From Chitinophaga pinensis (GTDB lineage Bacteria > Bacteroidota > Bacteroidia > Flavobacteriales_D > Crocinitomicaceae), in assembly GCA_945861175.1 (NCBI GenBank), contig CAMATR010000068.1, positions 1-7,607 of the forward strand: DNA of 7,607 nucleotides, given 5' to 3'. Of the stretch, positions 1-6,663 are shown one piece after another. The notes beneath the pieces are model-generated. The model saw only the letters and a program-made list of their open reading frames with translations, searched no databases and had not been told where the DNA came from. Each line of letters opens with the position of its first letter. Position 1 is the stretch's first letter. Made by a program: the position numbers and the translations under genes.

Positions 1-2881
1 GAAAGACAATGAATTAGTTTCTACACCAAAAGGAAAGGGTAGAGGGTTTAGATATGGTCTTGATAATGAAGAATATTATTTCAAGTCCTCCGAAGAAATG
101 AAAGAACTTTTTTTGGATGTTCCTGAAGCCATAGAGAGTATTGGTGAAATTATTTCAAAATGTGAACATTACGGATTAGCTCGTGAAGTGCTATTGCCTG
201 CATTTGATATTCCTGAAGAATTTCATGATCCACTAGATAAAGATGATGATGGAAAACGAGGTGAAAATAATTATTTAAAACACCTTACTTATGTTGGAGC
301 TAAAAATCGCTACAAAGAGATTACTGATGAGATTCAAGAAAGATTAGATTTTGAATTGGCAACAATTCAAAATACAGGCTATCCTGGCTACTTCCTCATT
401 GTTCAAGATTTTTGTCAAGCAGCTCGCGATATGGGTGTTGCTGTTGGTCCAGGTCGAGGATCCGCTGCCGGATCGGCAGTAGCATATTGTATTGGAATAA
501 CGAATGTGGATCCAATTGAATATGACCTTCTATTTGAGCGCTTTTTGAATCCGGATAGGGTTTCAATGCCTGATATAGATATCGACTTTGATGATGAAGG
601 AAGGGGCCGAGTTATTGAATGGGTTATCAATAAGTATGGTTCCAATCAAGTTGCCCAAATTATAACTTATGGCACTATGGCTGCTAAATCATCTATTCGT
701 GATACCGCGCGTGTTTTAGACTTGCCATTGCCTGATGCTGATCGAATCGCAAAGTTGATTCCAGATATTTCATTAAGGAAACTCTTCAAAATGACTGATC
801 TTGAGCTATCAGATAAGTTGAAAAATAACCAAGATGTTATTGCTCGAGCAAAACAATTGAAGGCTATTGCTGAGGGTAATAATTTGGAAGCTAAAGTTGT
901 CAAACAGGCGCTTCAATTGGAAGGATCGGTTCGAAATACAGGGATTCATGCCTGTGGTGTAATTATTACCCCAGACGATATTACCAATTTTGTCCCAGTT
1001 GCAACTGCGAAAGATTCTGACATGTATTGCACGCAATACGATAACTCTGTTGCTGAATCAGCGGGGTTACTGAAAATGGATTTTTTGGGTTTAAAGACCT
1101 TAACGCTCATTAAAGATGCGGTTAAAAACATTAAGGAATCGAATGGTCTTCAATTGGATCCAGATAATTTTCCAATAGATGATTTAAAGACATACGAGTT
1201 GTTTCAAAGAGGCGAAACCGTGGGTATTTTTCAATATGAATCACCGGGGATGCAAAAATATATGCGAGAGTTAAAACCCACTGTTTTTGGGGATTTAATT
1301 GCTATGAATGCATTATATCGTCCAGGACCACTTGAATATATCCCATCCTTTATTAAACGAAAATTAGGGGATGAGAAAATACTATATGACTTGGAGGATT
1401 GCGAAGAATTCTTGAAAGAAACATATGGCATTACTGTTTATCAGGAGCAGGTAATGCTTCTTTCTCAGAAATTAGCTGGGTTCACAAAGGGTGAAGCTGA
1501 TACTTTGAGAAAAGCCATGGGTAAAAAACAAAAAGAAGTGCTCGACAAAATGAAGCCTTTGTTTGTTTCAGGAGGCGCAGAAAAAGGTCATGATGCTGAA
1601 AAATTAGAGAAAATTTGGAAAGATTGGGAAGCATTTGCATCTTATGCCTTTAATAAATCGCATTCTACTTGTTATGCTTGGATTGCTTACCAAACAGCCT
1701 ATCTTAAAGCAAATTATCCAGCTGAATATATGGCATCAGTGCTTTCAAACAATATGAATGATATTAAACAGGTTTCATTTTTTATGGAAGAATGCAAGCG
1801 TATGGGGCTTCCTGTAATTGGTCCAGATGTGAATGAATCGAACTATCATTTCACTGTAAATAAGCAGGGAGCAGTGCGTTTTGGCCTTGGTGCAATCAAA
1901 GGCCTTGGCAGCGGTCCCGTTGAAGCAATTATTAATGAAAGGAAAGAAAGGGGATTCTATGAGTCTATATTTGATTTAGCCAAAAGAATAAATTTGCGTT
2001 TGTGTAATAAGAAAGCATTTGAGAGTCTCGCCTATGCAGGTGGATTTGATTCATTTAAAGGGGTTCATCGAGCGCAATATTTTAAGGAAGATAATAGTGG
2101 AAAAATTTTCCTTGAAAATGTCACTAAATATGGCTCATCTTTTCAGGAAAGTGAATCTTCTGCACAAACGACTATGTTCGATTTACCAGGAGAGTCTTTT
2201 AAAGAACCAGAACTAGAAATCCCTAAAGCCGAGGAGTGGGGGAGTATTTATAAACTCAATAAAGAAAAAGAGGTGGTTGGTATTTTTATTTCTGGTCACC
2301 CATTGGATGATTTTAGAGTAGAAATAGAATCTTTCTGCAATGGAAATGTTGGCATGTTGAACGAGATGGAACAGCACCGCGGAAAAGATTTAATGATTGC
2401 ATCAACTATTACTGAGTTCGAACACCGTATTACAAAGAATGGGGATCCTTTCGGTACTATCCAAATTGAAGACTATACTGATTCTTTTAAAATGTATCTA
2501 TGGAGGGAAAACTATCTAAAATATAAACATTTCATGCAGCCAGGAACATTTATTGCAATGAAAGGGCGAATTGAGATTCCACCGAGGAGAAGCGAATTTG
2601 AATTTGTATTGCATTCGGTTGAGTTATTGCAGAATTTAAGGGAGACAAAAGCAAAAAATATTCTTTTGAAAATGTCAAGCAAGTCATTGGATCACGCCAT
2701 GATTATGGATTTGAATAAGTTATTTATTGAGAATTCTGGTAAATGCGAATTACATTTTATCGTATATGATCCCTTGGATGGAATTGAAGTAAGAATGCCC
2801 TCAAAGACGGTTCGAGTTGATCCAAATAATCATCTCTTTAAGGAGTTGAAAAGGATGAATGTAGAATTTAAAATTAGTTAA
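1..2881 (+). CDS. dnaE: DNA polymerase III subunit alpha (5'-truncated by window edge)
   Basis: This is the catalytic subunit of the replicative C-family DNA polymerase, which extends DNA at the fork. The reading frame is open from base 2 with no stop, and the residues before the first ATG (98) fit the family, so that ATG is internal and the gene starts upstream; the N-terminal PHP domain is missing. Visible core motifs are GPGRGSAAGS (about 440-470) and PDIDIDFDD, with the two metal-binding aspartates at 572-574 and 578-580. The third catalytic aspartate lies in KMDFLGL (1079-1081). ALYRPGPLEY, TVYQEQVM and FNKSHSTCYAW are also typical. A helix-hairpin-helix region (about 1858-2055, FGLGAIKGLG) follows, then an internal beta-clamp-binding motif QTTMF (2165-2179) and an OB-fold (about 2380-2640). 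About 959 residues are present and appear intact. The TAA stop at 2879-2881 overlaps the stop of the convergent gene. Confidence 0.98.
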   Translation, partial: KDNELVSTPKGKGRGFRYGLDNEEYYFKSSEEMKELFLDVPEAIESIGEIISKCEHYGLAREVLLPAFDIPEEFHDPLDKDDDGKRGENNYLKHLTYVGAKNRYKEITDEIQERLDFELATIQNTGYPGYFLIVQDFCQAARDMGVAVGPGRGSAAGSAVAYCIGITNVDPIEYDLLFERFLNPDRVSMPDIDIDFDDEGRGRVIEWVINKYGSNQVAQIITYGTMAAKSSIRDTARVLDLPLPDADRIAKLIPDISLRKLFKMTDLELSDKLKNNQDVIARAKQLKAIAEGNNLEAKVVKQALQLEGSVRNTGIHACGVIITPDDITNFVPVATAKDSDMYCTQYDNSVAESAGLLKMDFLGLKTLTLIKDAVKNIKESNGLQLDPDNFPIDDLKTYELFQRGETVGIFQYESPGMQKYMRELKPTVFGDLIAMNALYRPGPLEYIPSFIKRKLGDEKILYDLEDCEEFLKETYGITVYQEQVMLLSQKLAGFTKGEADTLRKAMGKKQKEVLDKMKPLFVSGGAEKGHDAEKLEKIWKDWEAFASYAFNKSHSTCYAWIAYQTAYLKANYPAEYMASVLSNNMNDIKQVSFFMEECKRMGLPVIGPDVNESNYHFTVNKQGAVRFGLGAIKGLGSGPVEAIINERKERGFYESIFDLAKRINLRLCNKKAFESLAYAGGFDSFKGVHRAQYFKEDNSGKIFLENVTKYGSSFQESESSAQTTMFDLPGESFKEPELEIPKAEEWGSIYKLNKEKEVVGIFISGHPLDDFRVEIESFCNGNVGMLNEMEQHRGKDLMIASTITEFEHRITKNGDPFGTIQIEDYTDSFKMYLWRENYLKYKHFMQPGTFIAMKGRIEIPPRRSEFEFVLHSVELLQNLRETKAKNILLKMSSKSLDHAMIMDLNKLFIENSGKCELHFIVYDPLDGIEVRMPSKTVRVDPNNHLFKELKRMNVEFKIS

Positions 2882-3807
2882 TCTAGGAGTGAGCGAAGAA
2901 TAGTTAATTCGTTTACCTTTTCAAGGTTGCCAACTTGTTGAAATGAAGCGATTAAATTTGTGAGCATTCTCCTTAAAATTGCACTATTTGAGCATGGTTC
3001 AAAATACTCGCGATTATGCGGCAATTGAAGACCATCAAGAAACTCTTTAATTGAATTAGCATCTAAAATACTTCCTTTCGAAAAAGGGTTTACATAAAAA
3101 AGAACACCGTATTCATTCGTTTCAGGCAGAAATAAGGATGAATAATTTTCGTCTAGGTATGCGAGTATGAAATGATTGGGAAGATTTACACCGAAAACGG
3201 GAATATCTAAAGATTGAGCAACAATGCTATAAATCAAAGATAAACTTAAAGGATTTCCCTTTCTTGACTCCATTACTGTATTAATGAAGGAGTTCATTGG
3301 AGAATGAAAGTTTTTTGCATCTCCATGAAAATTATGTGTTCCAAAAAATATTTTATTGAATATTTTTATTTTTTCAAACGCAGTTTGCTTGTTGTTTAAT
3401 TCGAGCCAAACATCTTTCCGAATTTGCTGTATTGCCTCATGTATTAGAACTTCTTGCAAACCCGGATATTGGTAACGAGCAATGATAATAGCACCTCTAA
3501 TAAGATCTTTATCAGCAGATTTGTACCATTGCTCCAATTGTAATTTTACCTCATCAAATTGAATTTCATGAATAATTCCTTCGATACGGTTTTGAAATAT
3601 CAATCCAAAATGCTCCTCGGTTTCCCAAGAATTCTCTAAGAAAGGAATTGCTTCGGCGCCATATGCCAAGAGTTTATCCCGCACATGTTCAAAAATAGCA
3701 TCATCTGGATCGTCTATTAATTTGATTAAAGCTAATATGGAATTTTCATCTTTCATTCTAAACAAATTTAGAGTAGTTCTATCACGAATTTTATAGGTGT
3801 CATTCAT
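2878..3807 (-). CDS. SirB1-type transglutaminase-like protein, probably non-catalytic
   Basis: A 309-residue protein of the SirB1/Transglut_core2 family; the precise cellular role is not known. Residues about 20-95 form HEAT-like helices (ILALIKLIDDPDD, AEAIPFLENSWE). The transglutaminase-like core is at about 165-250, with SRKGNPLSLSLIYSIVAQSL (181-200), the histidine-bearing segment GVNLPNHFILAY (206-217) and YVNPFSKG (238-245). In true transglutaminases a nucleophilic cysteine sits where this protein has NPLSLS. The only cysteine in the protein is at 272, outside the core, so catalysis is unlikely; this is common in the family. The start chosen is the ATG at 3805-3807. A TTG at 3820-3822 is also in frame, but an in-frame stop follows directly upstream (3826-3828), so it would add only five residues. 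No Shine-Dalgarno site is visible, as usual in Bacteroidota. The gene converges with dnaE and overlaps its stop by 4 bp. Confidence 0.85.
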   Translation of the reverse strand: MNDTYKIRDRTTLNLFRMKDENSILALIKLIDDPDDAIFEHVRDKLLAYGAEAIPFLENSWETEEHFGLIFQNRIEGIIHEIQFDEVKLQLEQWYKSADKDLIRGAIIIARYQYPGLQEVLIHEAIQQIRKDVWLELNNKQTAFEKIKIFNKIFFGTHNFHGDAKNFHSPMNSFINTVMESRKGNPLSLSLIYSIVAQSLDIPVFGVNLPNHFILAYLDENYSSLFLPETNEYGVLFYVNPFSKGSILDANSIKEFLDGLQLPHNREYFEPCSNSAILRRMLTNLIASFQQVGNLEKVNELTILRSLLD

Positions 3808-3872
3808 GTTATTAAGGCGCAAATGTTAATTAGGGAAATTTTAGACTAAATTGTTGAAACTATTTTGTGCTA

Positions 3873-3895
3873 ATCACGTTATACCGATAACGGAT
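3873..3895. repeat. Small imperfect inverted repeat, possible operator
   Basis: CGTTAT (3877-3882) and ATAACG (3887-3892) are perfect 6-bp arms around a 4-base loop. Pairing continues outward to ATC/GAT if one base is bulged out. It lies about 70 bp upstream of the SirB1-like start and about 120 bp upstream of the lipoprotein start, in the divergent spacer. This could be a regulator-binding site, or a small hairpin; a run of six T begins only seven bases after the 3' arm, which is a poor terminator geometry. The regulatory role is inference. Confidence 0.25.
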
Positions 3896-3929
3896 CAATT
3901 TTTTAACATCTACAGGTTAAAGAAAAAGG

Positions 3930-3959
3930 AAGAGGCTTTGAAAGAAGCCTCTTTTTTTT
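3930..3959 (+). terminator. Strong rho-independent terminator, possibly bidirectional
   Basis: A perfect 9-bp stem, AAGAGGCTT (3930-3938) with AAGCCTCTT (3945-3953), encloses a 6-base loop TGAAAG and runs into eight consecutive T (3952-3959). This is a textbook intrinsic terminator for + strand transcription. On the - strand the same stem is followed by TCCTTTTTCTTT, so it may also work in that direction. No + strand gene ends nearby: the closest is dnaE, more than 1 kb upstream. On the - strand it lies downstream of the patatin gene, beyond the lipoprotein gene. It also insulates the lipoprotein gene from upstream transcription. Confidence 0.85.
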
Positions 3960-3980
3960 AAGTTAATGTAATCTATTCTG

Positions 3981-3995
3981 GTATAAAATTTATAC
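3981..3995. repeat. Perfect 15-bp odd palindrome upstream of the lipoprotein gene
   Basis: GTATAAA (3981-3987) and TTTATAC (3989-3995) are exact inverted copies around a single A. The site ends 20 bases before the lipoprotein ATG and overlaps a TACGTTAG stretch (3993-4000). That stretch differs at one base from the Bacteroidota -7 element TAnnTTTG. A TTG -33 box at the right distance is not seen, so the promoter is unproven. The position would suit an operator or promoter site for the small lipoprotein gene, but in AT-rich DNA such palindromes also arise by chance. Confidence 0.25.
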
Positions 3996-4015
3996 GTTAG
4001 ATAAAAACTATTAAA

Positions 4016-4330
4016 ATGAAAAATCTCCTTTACACTTTTACCGCTACGCTCTTAATTTCTTGCTCTTCAAGCCGAAAAATCAATGAAGAAATAAGCAGTC
4101 CAAAGAAAAGGTGTAGTGGGGTTGTGCATCTTGAAAGTAACTGTGGAGTTATTATTTCTGCCCAGGTTGATGGTTTAGAATTGAAATTATATCCCGTAAA
4201 TCTTAGTGATGATTTCAAAAAAGAGGGAATAAAAATTTCATTTGAATTTTCGCCAAGTAGAGCTATGCAACCTGAAAAATGTTTAGTTGATCGAGTTGTA
4301 TCTATGGAAACTGTTCAGAAAATTAAGTGA
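4016..4330 (+). CDS. Small lipoprotein of unknown function
   Basis: A 104-residue protein with a lipoprotein signal peptide: MK, a hydrophobic stretch and the lipobox LISC with the lipidated cysteine at 16. The following residues are serine-rich (SSSRK) with no aspartate at +2, so outer-membrane attachment is likely. The mature part is about 89 residues with three further cysteines (33, 43, 89). It alternates short beta-like segments (GVVHL, GVIISAQVDG, LELKLYPVNL, IKISFEF), suggesting a small beta-barrel or OB-like fold. The segment YPVNLSDDFKKEGIKISFEF resembles a pattern I recall from small Bacteroidota lipoproteins, without a known role. The ATG at 4016 is preceded by an in-frame TAG (3998-4000), and upstream bases are A-rich with no Shine-Dalgarno site. 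It sits alone on its strand and converges with the patatin gene 48 bp away. No function can be assigned. Confidence 0.75.
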   Translation: MKNLLYTFTATLLISCSSSRKINEEISSPKKRCSGVVHLESNCGVIISAQVDGLELKLYPVNLSDDFKKEGIKISFEFSPSRAMQPEKCLVDRVVSMETVQKIK

Positions 4331-4378
4331 TATTTTAAAATTGGACAGATTATTTCAATTTAGTCTTTTTAACAAATT

Positions 4379-6625
4379 TTAATTGAGTAATTGAACGAGC
4401 TTTTTGAACGAGCTTTTATTTTGTCGGCTATTAATGGCATTTTTTATCTTCTTTTTTTCTTGTTTGGTCAAGTGCCATGAAAGTGATATTTTATCTTTTT
4501 GATTTTCTCTTAAGTTAAATGTCACCAAATGAATTGGAATTGAAAATTGAGACAGTGCTATTTTTATTATTTGCTCTTGATCGAAATCTTGAGTTCGAGG
4601 AAAATTATTGTACATGTTTCCAAATGGCAGGCTAAGTTTATCTGTTAATGATATGCGATCATAAGATTCATTTTTCAAGATTTTTTTTGTGTCACGAATA
4701 GATAAAAGGATGACGCCTGATGTATTTTTTTTGATCCATTCCTCATTAGCAAAAAGATAATTTAATGCAGCCCTTGTGCCATAATTATCACGAATTCCGG
4801 CGTCCATTAATTGCATTTGAGGGCTTGTTGGTAAGGTTACCATGGGCATTATAAAAGGAAAGGTTGCTGAAGACCTCAATGCACTCGAAAACCTTAGCTT
4901 TTCAGGATGGTTTTCCTTAAAAAATGTTTGATAATCAATATTTTCAAATGAGGTATTTATTTCTGCGTTTTTCGGCTGTGTTTCAAGCATGAACTGCATG
5001 GATTGTGAACTTATATATAATCTTCTCCCATCATTAACAATAGTAGGTGTTAATAACATTAAAGGAATAGTAGCACTTTTTTCATAAGATTCATAATAAC
5101 CTAGGGAGTGTTCCATAATTCGATTCGTGTTTTCATGCAATTGTTCCTCGAAAGCATACCCTCGGTCTACTGGATAGGATTCTTGATTATACTTGAAATG
5201 CTGAAAGCGATAGAAAAGATCTTTTGTTGAGATTGAGAAGGATAACTTATTTAATAAATCTTTCGATAATAGGGAGTTGTAATAGGGTGATTCTATATCT
5301 TTTATTTCACCCTTTTGTTTCCTCAGTAACAATTCTCTGTAAAATGCTGCACCTATAATTCCTCCGGAAGCTCCTGTAATTAAGTTAATGTGATTAGAAA
5401 GTTTTCCATTCAAAATCTTATCACAATTTTGTAAGACGGTAAATGTCCACAAAGCATTTCGTGAACCTCCTCCAGATGTCGTAAGAATAATTAGTTTTGG
5501 TTTCTCTTCACCTGTTTTATATTTCCAGTTTTGAAGAATTATATTGATGTTTTTTCGCGACTCTTGTTGACTTTTATCATCTAAGTAATGTCTTTGAATA
5601 TCTCGGATACTGTATTTTCTGATATTTTCATTTTTATAATGGAGACCATAAGCATAGTTTGTATAATTGAAGAAAGGCGTATTTAAACTTAAATAATTCA
5701 TCAAAACAATACTTCCGAAAATAATAGGATAGGTCCACCTATGAAACCAAGACATTAATGCACTAAATATCATATGAAGAATTGTTAAAAGTAGCACAAC
5801 ACTCATTGCTGCAGGAAATTCGAATGCAGAATAATCGATGAATTGCCCAGATATAATAAATGCTATAATTGTAATGATTTCAAAAATGGAGGCGTTAATT
5901 CTATTTTGAGCGAAAACATTCTCTATGATTGCCTGATCGAGATGTTTAGTTGTTCGACTTTGATATATTTTAAAGTTACGACCTATATAATAATAGGTTG
6001 TTTCATTTTCTATTCTAAAATAGTTGTACCAACGTTCGCTTGATTTAGACTGAGTAACTGATTTTATTGGGTTGTCTGATATTTCCTCGGACGGAATTTT
6101 TTGTCCTTTTTCGGTTGTTGTAGGAAAAAAATAAAAGATGGATAGTAAAATAAACAAGCCGAATCCTATTATAAATCCAATGATGTAAGTTGAAATTGTT
6201 CCGGTCGATGCAAATTCCTGAGCGGACTGAAATTCAACCATTTTTTTGAAGTAAAATAGGATAAAAACAATAGGAATAAGTGTATTATTTATACAGAATT
6301 TAAAAAATGGTCTTGAAACAGTTGCTAAAAAAGGATATCGAGGACCAAGTTTAATATAGCCATATGTATTGAAGGCCATAGTAAAACCTCCAATGGCAAA
6401 TCCAAGTAACGAGAAAGACCAAATACTTATTTCCCCAAGGTATTCAGGAGAAAAGAAGAGTATGGGGATTCCAAAGGCTCTTCCAAAGGATTCAGATACA
6501 ATAAGAAAAAGGAAGGTCCAATATAAAAGTGAGATAAGGTTATATTTCAGATGCCCAAAAAGTATATTAATCGGAAAAAAAGAGCGAATAACTCTAACGA
6601 TAATTGATATTTTCGAAAGCATCAT
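4379..6625 (-). CDS. Membrane-anchored patatin-like phospholipase
   Basis: A 748-residue protein with a membrane N-terminal half and a C-terminal patatin domain, predicted to hydrolyse acyl ester bonds of lipids with a Ser-Asp dyad. Hydrophobic helices are seen at about 30-48, 66-86, 114-126, 145-167, 245-263, 270-291 and 299-315. A charged loop of about 75 residues separates the fourth and fifth. The patatin domain begins near 375: the oxyanion-hole motif GGGSR is at 385-389, the nucleophile Ser420 lies in GASGG (418-422), and RSSATFP (584-590) follows. The catalytic aspartate is probably Asp608 in MDAGIRDNYG, where the usual DGG/DGA reads DAG. Two adjacent ATG codons (6625, 6622) are possible starts; no Shine-Dalgarno site is seen. 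It begins 38 bp after the stop of the ureohydrolase gene, so an operon is possible. The substrate is unknown, and the side of the membrane holding the catalytic domain is not certain. Confidence 0.9.
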   Translation of the reverse strand: MMLSKISIIVRVIRSFFPINILFGHLKYNLISLLYWTFLFLIVSESFGRAFGIPILFFSPEYLGEISIWSFSLLGFAIGGFTMAFNTYGYIKLGPRYPFLATVSRPFFKFCINNTLIPIVFILFYFKKMVEFQSAQEFASTGTISTYIIGFIIGFGLFILLSIFYFFPTTTEKGQKIPSEEISDNPIKSVTQSKSSERWYNYFRIENETTYYYIGRNFKIYQSRTTKHLDQAIIENVFAQNRINASIFEIITIIAFIISGQFIDYSAFEFPAAMSVVLLLTILHMIFSALMSWFHRWTYPIIFGSIVLMNYLSLNTPFFNYTNYAYGLHYKNENIRKYSIRDIQRHYLDDKSQQESRKNINIILQNWKYKTGEEKPKLIILTTSGGGSRNALWTFTVLQNCDKILNGKLSNHINLITGASGGIIGAAFYRELLLRKQKGEIKDIESPYYNSLLSKDLLNKLSFSISTKDLFYRFQHFKYNQESYPVDRGYAFEEQLHENTNRIMEHSLGYYESYEKSATIPLMLLTPTIVNDGRRLYISSQSMQFMLETQPKNAEINTSFENIDYQTFFKENHPEKLRFSSALRSSATFPFIMPMVTLPTSPQMQLMDAGIRDNYGTRAALNYLFANEEWIKKNTSGVILLSIRDTKKILKNESYDRISLTDKLSLPFGNMYNNFPRTQDFDQEQIIKIALSQFSIPIHLVTFNLRENQKDKISLSWHLTKQEKKKIKNAINSRQNKSSFKKLVQLLN
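4391..4416. repeat. Perfect 13-bp tandem duplication at the 3' end of the patatin gene
   Basis: The unit TTGAACGAGCTTT occurs at 4391-4403 and again at 4404-4416 with no mismatch. It lies within the last 13 codons of the patatin gene. Because 13 is not a multiple of three, the two copies are read in different frames (as KSSF and as KLVQ in the protein tail). Loss of one copy would replace the present tail KKLVQLLN with NYSIKIC and a stop at 4369-4371. Confidence 0.95.
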
Positions 6626-6663
6626 TCTACAATATAATGAATTAAAATAATTATTACTGCATC

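Noticed and set aside
98..100. ATG as the start of dnaE
   Set aside because: The frame is open upstream to base 2 and encodes family-like sequence (GRGFRYGLDNEEYYF), so the gene starts outside the window.
415..1431. Several 60-80 codon - strand open frames inside dnaE
   Set aside because: They are antisense to the conserved polymerase core and have no recognisable product.
3820..3822. TTG start for the SirB1-like gene
   Set aside because: It adds only five residues of no recognisable conservation, and an ATG follows at 3805-3807; the ATG is the simpler start.
3861..3867. TATTTTG as a Bacteroidota -7 promoter element for a + strand small RNA
   Set aside because: It is one base short of TAnnTTTG and has no TTG box at about 20 bases upstream.
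4354..4395. TTCAATT and AATTGAA as a terminator between the lipoprotein and patatin genes
   Set aside because: The arms are 7 bp of A/T-rich sequence with a loop of nearly 30 bases and no following T run; chance is the better explanation.
6369..6650. 93-codon + strand open frame opposite the patatin N-terminus
   Set aside because: It lies entirely against the coding strand of a well-supported gene for nearly all its length and its product shows no domain or compositional sign of a real protein.
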